From the NCBI GenBank assembly GCA_020248985.1, contig JADCGL010000013.1:62001-126000 (forward strand): 64,000 nt of DNA, given 5' to 3'. Shown here piece by piece: positions 32,650 through 42,048 of the stretch. Below the pieces are notes generated by a model, which was given only the letters and a program-made list of their open reading frames with translations, did no database searches and was not told where the DNA came from. The position numbers and the translations under genes were made by a program. This DNA is from Telmatospirillum sp. (GTDB taxonomy: Bacteria > Pseudomonadota > Alphaproteobacteria > CACIAM-22H2). The stretch's first letter is position 1. Each line of letters starts with the position of its first letter.

Positions 32650-34434
32650 TCAGTTCAGCCCGGACGATGCGAGAAAGTGGCGCAGATAGCTCGATTTTGT
32701 TTCCGCTGCGGCGAGCGACGAACGGCGATTGGCGGTCGCGGCATGGTCAATCCCGTCCGATGCGACGATAACGCCGTAGACGTCTGCCGCGTAAGATGCG
32801 GTGATCAAGCCGTTCAGGACGTCTGAATACACCGCTTCCGGATTGCGTTCGGCGGGATCGCCGAAGCCACCCGCGCCGGCTTGGATATGCACGAATACGT
32901 CGCCCTTTTTCATCGCCACACCTTCCATCGGGCATGCCGGCAGAATGCGTTGGCTCGGGCCGGGATTGATGATGTTCCAAGACGGCGTGCCGGGCAGCCC
33001 GCCATCGAGTCCGTAGGGTGGAACGGCGCGGCGGTCCGAGCGCATGATTAGCACGGCCTCGTCGGCAAGCAGCCGATAGCCGCGCGACAGGGCTGCACCG
33101 CCGCGATGGCGGCCAGGGCCGCCCGAGTTTTCGACGAACGCGTAATGCGTGATCTCGACGGGATGGCGCGCTTCCAGCATCTCGATCGGCGTGTTGCCGA
33201 GATTGGCACCGGGATTGGAAATGCCTTCTTGGCCGTCGCGCTGCGCGCTGCCGCCCCAGCATCCCATCAAGCCGCCGGATACGATGAAGGGTTTGTTGTT
33301 GTGCCGGCCGGCGATGTGCGGAGCCGAGGAGCCGCCTTCGTTGGCGGCAGGGATCCGGCCCGGCAAGATCTGGGCGAAAGCGCCCAGCAGCGTGTCGAAC
33401 ATGCGAAAGCAGATGATGCCGCGAGCCCCGCAGGCGGCAGGCTCGCGCGGATTGACGATCGACCCGAGCGGTGCCGTCACCTTGATCGCGCGCATATAGC
33501 CTTCGCAATTGGGAATGGCTGCGCCCAACGCGCAGCGAACGGCGAGATAGCACATCGCGTTTGTCGTCGGCATCGGCCCGTTGATCGCGGCTGCGACCTG
33601 CGCGGACGTTCCGGTCCAGTCGATATGGACCGTGTCGCCGGCAATGGTCAGCGCGGCGTGGAACTTGATGCGTTCGGGGTTCTCGCCGAGCCCGTCGAGA
33701 TAGTCTTCGAAATGGTAGCTTCCGTCGGGCAAAGCGGCGATTTCGGCGCGGATCAGGCGTTCGGCGTAGTTGTGCAGCTCTTCGGTGTAGCGCCGATAGT
33801 CGGCGAGGCCGTAGCGGCCGATCAGTCCGAGTAGCGCTTTTTCTCCGTTGTTGCAGGCGGCGATCTGCGCACGCACGTCGCCCATGACGAATTTGGGCAG
33901 ACGCGTGTTTTTTTCTATCAAGCGGAAGATCGCGTTGTTGGGTTTGCCGGCCTCGAAAAGCTTCAGGATCGGGATGCGCAGGCCTTCTTGATAGATCTCC
34001 TTGGCGAACACGGCCATGCCGCCGGGCGCAATGCCGCCAATGTCGCATTGATGGGCGAGCGTTGCGACATAGCCCGCCAGTTCGCCGTCGGCGAAAACGG
34101 GTTTGATCACGTAGAAGTCCGGCAGATGCATGCCGCCGGCACCATAGGGGTCGTTGAAGATGAAAATGTCGCCGGGCACGATCTGACCCGCATATTGGTC
34201 GGCCAGATGCCGCATCGCGTCGGGAAACGATCCGAGATGCACGGGCGTGGTGAGACCTTGGGCGACCGTGCGCCCTTCGTGGTCGCAGACAGCCGTCGAA
34301 TAGTCCATCGAATCGCGCACGATGTTCGAGTAGGCGGCGCGCATGATCACAAGCGCCAACTCGTCGGCGATCGAGCTCAGTGCACTTTGGATCACCTCGA
34401 GCGTGATCGGGTCGATCGCGTGTGCGGCCTTCAT
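32650..34434 (-). CDS. hyuB: Hydantoinase B/oxoprolinase family protein
   Basis: A 594-residue subunit of ATP-dependent hydantoinase/5-oxoprolinase-type enzymes, which open lactam or hydantoin rings with ATP. DPITLEVIQSALSSIADEL is the standard N-terminus, and PVHLGSFPDAM, FNDPYGAGGMHLPDFYVI and PGDIFIFNDPY are family segments. It pairs with HyuA: the HyuA stop and HyuB start overlap as ATGA. N-methylhydantoinase, 5-oxoprolinase, caprolactamase and acetophenone-type carboxylases share this architecture, so the substrate is uncertain. The neighbouring sarcosine oxidase suggests N-methylhydantoin as one candidate. Confidence 0.9.
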   Translation of the reverse strand: MKAAHAIDPITLEVIQSALSSIADELALVIMRAAYSNIVRDSMDYSTAVCDHEGRTVAQGLTTPVHLGSFPDAMRHLADQYAGQIVPGDIFIFNDPYGAGGMHLPDFYVIKPVFADGELAGYVATLAHQCDIGGIAPGGMAVFAKEIYQEGLRIPILKLFEAGKPNNAIFRLIEKNTRLPKFVMGDVRAQIAACNNGEKALLGLIGRYGLADYRRYTEELHNYAERLIRAEIAALPDGSYHFEDYLDGLGENPERIKFHAALTIAGDTVHIDWTGTSAQVAAAINGPMPTTNAMCYLAVRCALGAAIPNCEGYMRAIKVTAPLGSIVNPREPAACGARGIICFRMFDTLLGAFAQILPGRIPAANEGGSSAPHIAGRHNNKPFIVSGGLMGCWGGSAQRDGQEGISNPGANLGNTPIEMLEARHPVEITHYAFVENSGGPGRHRGGAALSRGYRLLADEAVLIMRSDRRAVPPYGLDGGLPGTPSWNIINPGPSQRILPACPMEGVAMKKGDVFVHIQAGAGGFGDPAERNPEAVYSDVLNGLITASYAADVYGVIVASDGIDHAATANRRSSLAAAETKSSYLRHFLASSGLN

Positions 34435-36527
34435 GCGCCGACCTCCAGAACAAGATTGCCGCCGCCATCGACATGCGCTTTGGAATCCGGCGGCACGACG
34501 CAGGTCGAATCGTACTCTTCGACGATCATCGGGCCGCTGCGCGGGGCAGGGCCAAGCTCGGCCCGGCGCAGCACGGGTGTCGGGCAGATGCCGAACGCAG
34601 GCCCGAAATAGACGTCGCGCGTGTGCGCCAGCGGTTTCTCCGAATTTGCCGCATGCGCAAAATGCCGTAACACCGGGCGCGGCACGCGGGCGACGATGCG
34701 CAGACTCACCATCTCGACCGCTTCGCCTGGGGCGTGATGCGCAAAGGTGCGCAGATGCTCGGCGTGGAAGGCCGTGCCTAGCCGTGCGAGATCGGGCACG
34801 GCGCCATCGGGGACTGGAACGGTCAATTCGAACGCTTGGCCCGTATAACGCAGATCGGCGAAGAACTGCACGCCGACCGTTTCGGATTCGAAGCCGTCGG
34901 CGGCGAGGGCCGCGCGCGCTTCTTGCTCGAGCGCGTCCATCTTTGCCTTCAGCGTGGAGGCGTCGAGCACATCAAGTTCGCTCGGATAGGAGCGCACAAA
35001 CTCGTATTCGTTCTCGGCGACCAGCAGCCCGAATGCGCTCAACACACCCGGGCTCGGCGGAACGAGCACGCGGCGAATGCCGATGTCGCGCGCGATTGCG
35101 GCGGCAACGATCGGACCGTTGCCGCCGAACGCAACGAGTGTGTAGCCGCGCGGATCGCGGCCGCGATATGTGGACACCGATTTGACCGAGCGCACCATGT
35201 TGGCGACAGAAATCGAGAGAATGCCGTGGGCGGCTTCGGCGGCCGTGCGCCCGAGCCGCTCCGCGACGTCGTGCTCGAATACGCGCAAAGCCCGTTCGGC
35301 ATCGAGGGCGAGATTGCCGCCGACAAGCGCTTGCGGATTGATGTAGCCGAGGACCAGCAGCGCGTCGGTCAGCGTCGCCTGGATGCCGCCGCGCGCATAG
35401 CAGACCGGGCCCGGTTCCGAGCCCGCACTTTCGGGGCCGACTTTCAGGAGCCCGCCTTTGTCGAAATGGATCAGGCTGCCGCCGCCGGCCCCGATCTCCG
35501 ACACGTCGATGAAGGGCAGCTTGATCGCGTAGCCGGCCCCTTTGACGAGCTTGCTCGAGAGATTGATGCCGGCACCGACTTCGTATTCGGCCGTCTTGAT
35601 CGGCTCGCCATTCTCGACGATCGCGGTCTTTGCGGTGGTTCCGCCCATGTCGAGCGTGATGACGTTGGGCAGGTTCGCTTGCTTGGCGATGCGCGCAACC
35701 GCGATGACGCCGGCGGCGGGACCCGATTCGACGAGATAGGCAGGCTTGCGCATGGCGGAAGCGACGCTCATTTGGCCGCCGCCGGAGGTCAGCACATGCA
35801 GCGGGCAGCGTATTTCGAGGGCGAGCAACCGGTCGCGCAGGCCGCGCAAGTACGAATCCATGACCGGCCCCAGAAACGCGTTCACGACTGTGGTGCTGGT
35901 GCGTTCGTATTCGCGGATCTCGGGCAGGATTTCGTGCGAGCAGGTGACGAAGATGTCGGGGCCGAGGATCTCCTTGGCGATGTCGCGTACGCGCCGCTCA
36001 TGGTCGCCGTTTGCGTATGAATGCAGCAGGCAGATCGCGACTGCCTTTGCGCCTTCTTCCGCGATGCGCTGGGCGGCTTGTACCGCCGAGGCATCGGCCA
36101 GCGGAATGCGCACCTCGCCGAGCGGCCCCATCCGTTCGCGCACTTCGAAGCGTAGGCGCCGCGGCACAAGCGGCTTCGGCTTCACGTAGTCGAGATTGTA
36201 GAGCTCCGGCACGCGCACGCGGCGGAACTCGAGCACGTCGCGGAAGCCCTCGGTCGTGATGAGGGCCGTCGCCGCACCTTTGCCCTCGAGCACGGCGTTG
36301 GTCGCAACGGTGGTTGCATGGACGACTTCGACGATCTGTTCGGGGCGAATGCCGTAGTCGCGCATCAGTTCGCCGACCCCGACGGAGATGCCGAGGCCGT
36401 AGTCGCGCGGCGTGGACGAAACTTTTTTCGTCAGTACGCGGCCGTTGGCATCCGTCGCGACGATGTCCGTGAACGTGCCGCCGATGTCGATACCTAACCG
36501 GAAAGTCGCCGTCGATTCGATTTGCAT
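34431..36527 (-). CDS. hyuA: Hydantoinase A/oxoprolinase family protein
   Basis: A 698-residue ATP-binding subunit. FRLGIDIGGTFTDIVATD is the phosphate-binding segment of the actin-like ATPase fold, VVHATTVATNAVLEGKGA is conserved, and NVITLDMGGTTAKTAIV is the second nucleotide-binding segment. A C-terminal domain follows from about residue 500. I chose ATG 36527, since the 43 preceding in-frame residues are basic and unlike the family. It forms one enzyme with HyuB. The LysR-family gene 55 nt upstream on the same strand is the likely regulator of this operon. Confidence 0.9.
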   Translation of the reverse strand: MQIESTATFRLGIDIGGTFTDIVATDANGRVLTKKVSSTPRDYGLGISVGVGELMRDYGIRPEQIVEVVHATTVATNAVLEGKGAATALITTEGFRDVLEFRRVRVPELYNLDYVKPKPLVPRRLRFEVRERMGPLGEVRIPLADASAVQAAQRIAEEGAKAVAICLLHSYANGDHERRVRDIAKEILGPDIFVTCSHEILPEIREYERTSTTVVNAFLGPVMDSYLRGLRDRLLALEIRCPLHVLTSGGGQMSVASAMRKPAYLVESGPAAGVIAVARIAKQANLPNVITLDMGGTTAKTAIVENGEPIKTAEYEVGAGINLSSKLVKGAGYAIKLPFIDVSEIGAGGGSLIHFDKGGLLKVGPESAGSEPGPVCYARGGIQATLTDALLVLGYINPQALVGGNLALDAERALRVFEHDVAERLGRTAAEAAHGILSISVANMVRSVKSVSTYRGRDPRGYTLVAFGGNGPIVAAAIARDIGIRRVLVPPSPGVLSAFGLLVAENEYEFVRSYPSELDVLDASTLKAKMDALEQEARAALAADGFESETVGVQFFADLRYTGQAFELTVPVPDGAVPDLARLGTAFHAEHLRTFAHHAPGEAVEMVSLRIVARVPRPVLRHFAHAANSEKPLAHTRDVYFGPAFGICPTPVLRRAELGPAPRSGPMIVEEYDSTCVVPPDSKAHVDGGGNLVLEVGA

Positions 36528-36582
36528 CGTCTGTCGCCCCGCCCGTCGAGGAAGCGATAACAGCGCGAAGCGCGGTACCGGT

Positions 36583-37548
36583 CTAATTTTTCTTTTGAAT
36601 TCGACCGATAGAAACTTTTGATGGCCGCCCGCGTTTGTCGATCGCGCGCACATCAAGGTGACGCGCGGCGATCGCCGTGGCGACCTCCGCGACCGATTCC
36701 GCGAGCCGGTTGCCGCCTTTGGCCGCGTAGCTCACGAAGAATTCGATCGGGGGGACGGCGTAGGGCACGTCGAGCGAGCGAAGCCGGCCGGCAGCCACTT
36801 CGCCGCGAACGACCGCGTGCGGCAGCACGCACGGGCCGATCCCGTCGATCGCCATGCGCATCGTTCCGGCGATCGACGAGCTGCCGAAGATGCGCGCATC
36901 CGCCATGCCAGCGCCGGATAGCATTTTGCGGATCGCGATATGGGGGGCGGACTCGCGCCGAAACGTCACGATCGGCCAGCGGCAGATGTCTTTGAACGTC
37001 AAGGCGCGTTTGGGCAGCGTCACTTTGCGGCCGGCGAACCAGCCGAGCGGGTAGGCGCACAAGGGGGCCGTGGCGAGCCTTAAATCGTCGGTTTTGCCGT
37101 GCAGGAAGGCAAGATCGAGCTTCTCGGCCAGCAAGCCCTCGCGGAGCGCAGGCGTGGAATCGACTTCCACGTCGAGCGTGACGGACGGGTAGGTGCGGCT
37201 GATCTGCTCGACGAGTTCGGCAAGCCAAGTGTGGACGATCGTCTCGGGCACGCCGAGCCGCAGTCGGCCGCGCAGCGAGGCGGGATCGCCGATGGCGCCC
37301 AGCATGTCGGCGCGCAACTGCAGCATTCTTTCGGCGTAGTCGATGAGTTCGCTGCCCTTGGCCGTCAGCAACACGCGTCGGGCCCGGCGGTCAAACAAGC
37401 GGGCGCCAAGATCGCGTTCGAGTATCGCGATGCGTGCGGATATGGCGGGCTGTGTCGTGTTGAGCCTTTCGGCGGCCGCGCGGAAGCCGCCGAGCCTTGA
37501 GACCCAAAGGAACGTCTCGAGATTGCGAAGATCCAGCATCCGACCCAA
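36583..37548 (-). CDS. LysR-family transcriptional regulator
   Basis: A 321-residue DNA-binding protein. The winged helix-turn-helix (about residues 15-65) contains GGFRAAAERLNTTQPAISAR. The effector domain follows (RLRLGVPETIVHTWLAELV), and a short basic tail ends the protein. ATG 37539 (three codons later) is an alternative start. It is transcribed in the same direction as hyuA/hyuB and divergent from the amino-acid importer at 37742, so it may control both. A CTATC-TGC-GATAG dyad at 37553-37565 lies just upstream of its start and fits a LysR box. Confidence 0.9.
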   Translation of the reverse strand: MGRMLDLRNLETFLWVSRLGGFRAAAERLNTTQPAISARIAILERDLGARLFDRRARRVLLTAKGSELIDYAERMLQLRADMLGAIGDPASLRGRLRLGVPETIVHTWLAELVEQISRTYPSVTLDVEVDSTPALREGLLAEKLDLAFLHGKTDDLRLATAPLCAYPLGWFAGRKVTLPKRALTFKDICRWPIVTFRRESAPHIAIRKMLSGAGMADARIFGSSSIAGTMRMAIDGIGPCVLPHAVVRGEVAAGRLRSLDVPYAVPPIEFFVSYAAKGGNRLAESVAEVATAIAARHLDVRAIDKRGRPSKVSIGRIQKKN

Positions 37549-37741
37549 TACCCTATCTGCGATAGATCAATGTACGGATCAATTTGCCGCAGCTGGTATA
37601 AAAATTCATTATCGATATGATCCAAACACGGGATTGGACGGTTTTTAGCGGCTGCGTCCTAATTCTCACTCTATCGGCGCGTTCGGGCGCCGCCTCGCGC
37701 TGCTTGGCGCGGGCGAAAACGGTTCGCATGGGAGAGCACAC
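37549..37741. promoter_or_regulatory. Divergent promoter region between the LysR gene and the amino-acid importer
   Basis: The 193-nt gap is AT-richer than the genes. It carries the dyad CTATCTGCGATAG (37553-37565), a repeated GATCAAT (37564-37570 and 37577-37583), a TATAAA box (37597-37602), and ATTATCGATAT (37608-37618). The last 11-mer is identical to half of the palindrome upstream of the GntR gene at 52055. The LysR protein is expected to bind the dyad. Assignment of a -35 box is not clear. Confidence 0.45.
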
Positions 37742-38668
37742 ATGATGTTTCGACCCGCTGTTTCCGCACTCTGCGCCGTCCTTGCAAGCCTTGTGGCCCT
37801 CGCGGCCTTCGGCACGGATGCCGCCGCCCAGAGCAAATACGACAAGGTGCTGCGCGAGAAACGCCTCGTGGTCGGGGCCCAGGAAGGCACGCCGCCCTAC
37901 GGCTATGTCGATGAAAAGGGCGAGGTTGCCGGCTGGTCGGTCGAACTCAGCCGCGCGCTGCACCAGCTTATCCAGCGCAAGATGGGCACGCCGATCGCAC
38001 TCGAATTCCGCCGTGTGACGCCCGAAACGCGCATTCCTTTGATCGTCAACGGCACGCTCGACTGGGTACTCGGCTCGACCGGCAAGACGATCGAGCGCGA
38101 AGACGTCGTCGATTTCTCGCTGATCAACAATCTCACCTGCGTGCAGATGCTGCATCGCAAGAGCACGCCGATCCGCGACTATTCCGAGCTCGGCGGCAAG
38201 CGCATCGGCGTCACCAACGGCAGCGTCGAGCAAAAGGTGCTCACGCAGATGGGCGAGACCGGCAAGATCGTGCCGCCGCCGCGCATCGTGACCTTCCCGA
38301 CCCATGCGGTCGGGTTCCTTGCCCTGGACCAGGGGCGGACGGACGTGCACATCACGCTCGATTCCGCGCTCCGCGCACTCCAGGTCAAGGCGAAGGATCC
38401 CGAAGAGTGGACCGTGCACGGGCCGGAACTGTTCTGCATCCCGAGCGGCATCATTCTGCCGCAGAACGATTCGAAATGGACGCGCACGGTCAACCATGCC
38501 CTCTGCTACATGATCAGCACCGGCGATTTCGACAAGCTCTACGACGAATGGTTCGGCGAGAAGAACCCGAAGGCCGGTTTCCCGTTGCCGATGACGAACG
38601 CGCTACGCGTCGTGCTCGACAACCAGTGCCCCTTCGGTATCGAAGCCTGGCTGCCGCCGAAGACGTGA
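37742..38668 (+). CDS. Amino-acid-type ABC substrate-binding protein (family 3)
   Basis: A 308-residue periplasmic binding protein. The signal peptide spans about residues 1-30 (cleavage near AAAQS). The core has REKRLVVGAQEGTPPYGYV and GWSVELSRALHQLIQRK. The fold segment TLDWVLGSTGKTIEREDVV is family 3 with an atypical Arg motif. ATG 37742 begins 21 nt before the alternative weak starts and has GGGAGAGCAC upstream. It is the first gene of a five-gene operon with an aminotransferase, two permeases and an ATPase. The ligand is unknown. Confidence 0.87.
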   Translation: MMFRPAVSALCAVLASLVALAAFGTDAAAQSKYDKVLREKRLVVGAQEGTPPYGYVDEKGEVAGWSVELSRALHQLIQRKMGTPIALEFRRVTPETRIPLIVNGTLDWVLGSTGKTIEREDVVDFSLINNLTCVQMLHRKSTPIRDYSELGGKRIGVTNGSVEQKVLTQMGETGKIVPPPRIVTFPTHAVGFLALDQGRTDVHITLDSALRALQVKAKDPEEWTVHGPELFCIPSGIILPQNDSKWTRTVNHALCYMISTGDFDKLYDEWFGEKNPKAGFPLPMTNALRVVLDNQCPFGIEAWLPPKT

Positions 38669-38689
38669 CGCGGACCAAAGGAGCGACGG

Positions 38690-39877
38690 ATGGCGGGCCA
38701 GAAATTTGCCGAGCGGATCGCGAAGATCGCCTTCTCTTCGTCGCTCGCCTCGATCCGGCGCATCCGCGAGCTGCGCGCTGAAGGCGTTCGCATCCACGAT
38801 TTCGGGACTAAGGCCGACACGCCCGCGCACATCAAGAAGGCGGCGGTTGCCTATCTGAAATCGCCGCAAGCGTCGTTCTACGCGGACTCGCGCGGCATTC
38901 CCGAACTGCGCGCGGCGATCGCGCACAAGCTTGCGCGCGAGAACGCGCTCGCGGTCGATCCCGAAACGGACATAACCGTGACGGTCGGCGGCAAGCAGGC
39001 GATCTTGTCGGCCCTGTTTGCGCTGGTCGACCGCGGCGACGAGGTGCTGCTCGAAGATCCGGGTTGGCTCAGCTTCGAGCCGATGGTACGGCTGTCGGGG
39101 GCAACACCCGTTCCGATCCCGATTCACGAAAAAGACGGCTTCAAACTCACCGAAGCCGCTTTGACGAAGCGGATTACGGCAAAGTCGCGGATTCTCATCC
39201 TGTGCAATCCGCACAACCCGACGGGCCGTGTGCTCGACCGCGCCGATCTCGAAATGATCGCGCGCGTCGCGCGCAAGCACGATCTCATCGTGCTGATGGA
39301 CGAAGCCTACGAACGCTTCATGTATGACGGGCGCACGCATGTGAGCCTCGCCGCGTTGCCCGGCATGTATGCGCGCACGATCACGGTGCAGACTGCCAGC
39401 AAGATCTACAACATGTTCGGCTGGCGCGTGGGCTGGATCGTGGCGCCGGCGGCCCTCAGCGAAAAGATCCAGATGATCTCCTCGCACACGATCACGTGCG
39501 TGACGTCTTTTGCGCAAGCCGGGACGGCAGCGGCGCTGATGCGCGATCGCGTCCAGGGCGACATCCCGCTTGCGAAGATGCTCGATAACTACCAGCGCCA
39601 GCGCGATGCGCTCGTCGACGGGCTCAACGATCTGCCGGGTGTTTCTTGCCATCGGGCGGAAGGGGCGTACTTCGCGTTTCCGTCGTTCAAGGGCTACCGC
39701 ATGAAATCGGCTGCCTTGCGCGCGGCGATGTTCGAACAGGCGCGCGTCTCGGGCATTGCGGGCAGCGTGTTCGGGCGGAACGGCGAGGGGCACATGCGCT
39801 TCGTCTTCAACGCATCGGTGCCCGAGATCGAAGCCGGACTTTCGCAGATGCGCCGCTTCCTGCGAAAGCTGCGCTAG
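38690..39877 (+). CDS. PLP-dependent aminotransferase, class I/II (aspartate aminotransferase-like)
   Basis: A 395-residue fold-type I enzyme. ILCNPHNPTGRVLDRADLE holds the substrate-binding NPHNPTG motif, VLMDEAYERFMYDG the PLP-binding Asp and Tyr, and QTASKIYNMFGWRVGW the Schiff-base Lys. It is embedded between the binding protein and the permeases of an amino-acid importer, so it likely transaminates the imported compound. The start ATG 38690 has AAGGAGCGACGG upstream. The donor or acceptor specificity cannot be read. Confidence 0.9.
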   Translation: MAGQKFAERIAKIAFSSSLASIRRIRELRAEGVRIHDFGTKADTPAHIKKAAVAYLKSPQASFYADSRGIPELRAAIAHKLARENALAVDPETDITVTVGGKQAILSALFALVDRGDEVLLEDPGWLSFEPMVRLSGATPVPIPIHEKDGFKLTEAALTKRITAKSRILILCNPHNPTGRVLDRADLEMIARVARKHDLIVLMDEAYERFMYDGRTHVSLAALPGMYARTITVQTASKIYNMFGWRVGWIVAPAALSEKIQMISSHTITCVTSFAQAGTAAALMRDRVQGDIPLAKMLDNYQRQRDALVDGLNDLPGVSCHRAEGAYFAFPSFKGYRMKSAALRAAMFEQARVSGIAGSVFGRNGEGHMRFVFNASVPEIEAGLSQMRRFLRKLR

Positions 39878-39880
39878 GCG

Positions 39881-40606
39881 ATGCGCTACGAATTCAGATG
39901 GGGGATGCTGCTCGAACAGCCTTACTTCACTTGGATCGTCGATGCCATTGCCACCACGCTTCATCTTGCGTTGCTCTCGTGGATCCTGGCGCTCGCGATC
40001 GGGATCGCCGTCGGGGTAATGCGCAACACGCCTTCGCGCGCATTGCGGTTTGCGGGCGCGCTCTATGTCGAGATTTTCCGCAACGTACCGCTGCTGCTAC
40101 AGCTTTTTCTGTGGCTCTATGTATTCCCGGAATTGCTGCCCAAACACTGGCAGCTATACTGGAATCGGCTCGATGACGCGCCGTACTGGACGGCCGTAAT
40201 CGGCCTGTCGCTTTTCACGGCCGCGCGTATCGCCGAGCAGATCCGTTCGGCCATTCTTGCGATCCCGCCGGGCCAGTTCAAAGCAGCCCTTTCGACGGGG
40301 CTGACGCCGTTCCAGATGTACCGGTACGTGATCGTTCCCTATGCCGTGCGCATCATCATTCCGGCCATCACGTCGGAGTTCTTGACCATCTTCAAGAACA
40401 CCGCCCTTGCGCTGACGATCGGCGTTGCTGAGATTTCGAGCGTGGCGCGCAAGATTGAGGCGTGGTCGTTCAAGGGCATCGAGGCCTACACGGTCGCTTC
40501 GGCGACCTATGTCTGCACGACGATCGCGGTCATCGTGCTGATGGGGTGGGTCGAAAAGCGGGCCTACATCCCGGGTCTCATCAAACGCGAAAAGAGCGAC
40601 GCCTGA
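39881..40606 (+). CDS. Amino-acid-type ABC transporter permease
   Basis: A 241-residue HisMQ-type inner-membrane permease. It contains YVEIFRNVPLLLQLFLWLYV and the docking loop GQFKAALSTGLTPFQMYRYV. It starts 3 nt after the aminotransferase stop and ends immediately before the next permease, with zero gap (TGA then ATG). The two permeases should form a heterodimer with the ATPase downstream. About five membrane spans are visible, the normal number for this family. Confidence 0.92.
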   Translation: MRYEFRWGMLLEQPYFTWIVDAIATTLHLALLSWILALAIGIAVGVMRNTPSRALRFAGALYVEIFRNVPLLLQLFLWLYVFPELLPKHWQLYWNRLDDAPYWTAVIGLSLFTAARIAEQIRSAILAIPPGQFKAALSTGLTPFQMYRYVIVPYAVRIIIPAITSEFLTIFKNTALALTIGVAEISSVARKIEAWSFKGIEAYTVASATYVCTTIAVIVLMGWVEKRAYIPGLIKREKSDA

Positions 40607-41248
40607 ATGGATTGGAACGTCGTCAGTGCCAATTTTCCGCTCCTAATGCGCGGCTTGGGCACGAGCCTGCAGCTTGCGGCCGTAGTGATCGTTTTGAGCT
40701 TTCCTATCGGCTGTCTGATTGCCATCGGTCGCCTCAGCCGGCGGCGGTGGCTGAGCGCCGTCTGTGCTGGGTTCGTGCATACGCTGCGCAGCAATCCGCT
40801 GGTTCTGATCCTGTTCTGGTTCTATTTCTCGGTGCCGCTGATCATCGGCCGCTCGATCGACGACGGGGCTTCCGTCATCGTCGCGTTCGTCGTGTTCTTT
40901 GCGGCCTACTTCGGCGAGATCGTGCGCGCGGGGGTGCAGTCCGTCGGCACAAGACAGGTCCAAGCGGGGCTGTCGTCGGGGCTCAGCTACGCGCAGACGA
41001 TGCGCTACATCGTTTTGCCGCAGGCCATTCGCTCGATGCGGCCGGCCCTCACCACGCAATGCATCGTCGTGTTCCAAGGGACGACGGTCGCTTATGTCAT
41101 CGGCTACCACGAACTCATGCATACGACGTCGATGATCGCGGAACGCACGGTGCGCCCAGTCGAACTCTACAGCTTCGCGGCCGTCGCATATTTCGCGGTG
41201 TGCTATGCGGGCTCGCTCCTGTCCCGCCATTTCGAGAAGCAGGCCTAG
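40607..41248 (+). CDS. Amino-acid-type ABC transporter permease, second subunit
   Basis: A 213-residue HisMQ-type permease. FVHTLRSNPLVLILFWFYF precedes the docking loop RQVQAGLSSGLSYAQTMRYI, and VFQGTTVAYVIGYHELMHTT is the usual late segment. It begins directly at the stop codon of the first permease and is followed one base later by the ATPase gene. It completes the membrane part of the importer that opens with the binding protein at 37742. Confidence 0.92.
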   Translation: MDWNVVSANFPLLMRGLGTSLQLAAVVIVLSFPIGCLIAIGRLSRRRWLSAVCAGFVHTLRSNPLVLILFWFYFSVPLIIGRSIDDGASVIVAFVVFFAAYFGEIVRAGVQSVGTRQVQAGLSSGLSYAQTMRYIVLPQAIRSMRPALTTQCIVVFQGTTVAYVIGYHELMHTTSMIAERTVRPVELYSFAAVAYFAVCYAGSLLSRHFEKQA

Positions 41249-41249
41249 A

Positions 41250-41990
41250 ATGACCCAACCGATCGTCGCCATTCGGAACGTATGTCTGGACTATGGCGGC
41301 TTCCGCGCCCTCGACGGCGTGTCGCTCGACGTGAATGTCGGCAGCCGCATCGTCATTTGCGGCCCGAGCGGGTCGGGCAAGAGCACGCTGCTGCGCTGCG
41401 TGAACGGCCTCGAGCCGTTCCAGAGCGGCGAGGTCTTCGTCGATGGCGTGGGCGTGCGAACCTGCAAGGACTTGCCGAAGCTGCGGCTCGGCGTCGGCAT
41501 GGTTTTCCAGCATTTCGAGCTCTATCCGCATCTGTCGGTGCTCGACAACGTGACGCTGGCGCCGATGAAGGCCAAGGGCCTGTCGCGCCGCGAGGCGGAA
41601 GAAAAGGCGCGCCACTATCTCGACCGCGTGGGAATTCTCGACCAGGCGGACAAATTCCCCGCACGGCTCTCGGGCGGCCAGCAGCAGCGTGCGGCGATCG
41701 CGCGGGCACTTACGCTCGAGCCCAAAGTCATGATGTTCGACGAGCCGACGTCGGCGTTGGACCCGGAGATGATCGGCGAGGTGCTGAAGGTTATGCGCGA
41801 CCTCGCACGCGACGGCATGACGATGTTGGTGGTGACCCACGAGATGGGCTTCGCGCGCGAAGTCGCCGACGAGATCGTTTTCATGGACAAAGGCCGCATC
41901 GTCGAGCATAGCGGCGTGAGCGCATTCTTCGCGGCACCGAAGACCGCGCGCGCACGCGAATTTCTGGACCGGATTCTGCTAAAAATCTAG
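41250..41990 (+). CDS. Amino-acid-type ABC transporter ATP-binding protein
   Basis: A 246-residue ATPase of the GlnQ/HisP class. Walker A is GPSGSGKST, the Q-loop is in MVFQHFELYPH, the signature is [15 protein letters not shown], Walker B is VMMFDEPTSALD and the switch His lies in VVTHEMGF. ATG 41250 follows the permease stop by one base; an upstream ATG in frame adds a non-conserved tail. This is the only amino-acid-type ATPase in the window. It could also energise the two amino-acid-type permease/binding-protein sets that lack their own (14074-15653 and 27881-30500). Confidence 0.93.
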   Translation: MTQPIVAIRNVCLDYGGFRALDGVSLDVNVGSRIVICGPSGSGKSTLLRCVNGLEPFQSGEVFVDGVGVRTCKDLPKLRLGVGMVFQHFELYPHLSVLDNVTLAPMKAKGLSRREAEEKARHYLDRVGILDQADKFPARLSGGQQQRAAIARALTLEPKVMMFDEPTSALDPEMIGEVLKVMRDLARDGMTMLVVTHEMGFAREVADEIVFMDKGRIVEHSGVSAFFAAPKTARAREFLDRILLKI

Positions 41991-42048
41991 GGCAACTCTT
42001 TTCGAATCGCCTTGAGGGCGCGCCGGCCGCGCACGTCGCACGTGGTCT

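Noticed and set aside
34836-36020. 394-residue open frame on the + strand opposite hyuA
   Set aside because: Composition is typical of the antisense of a GC-rich gene; hyuA motifs fully explain the region.
38603-39964. 453-residue open frame on the - strand opposite the aminotransferase
   Set aside because: Antisense shadow; the + strand has the PLP-binding Lys and other catalytic motifs.
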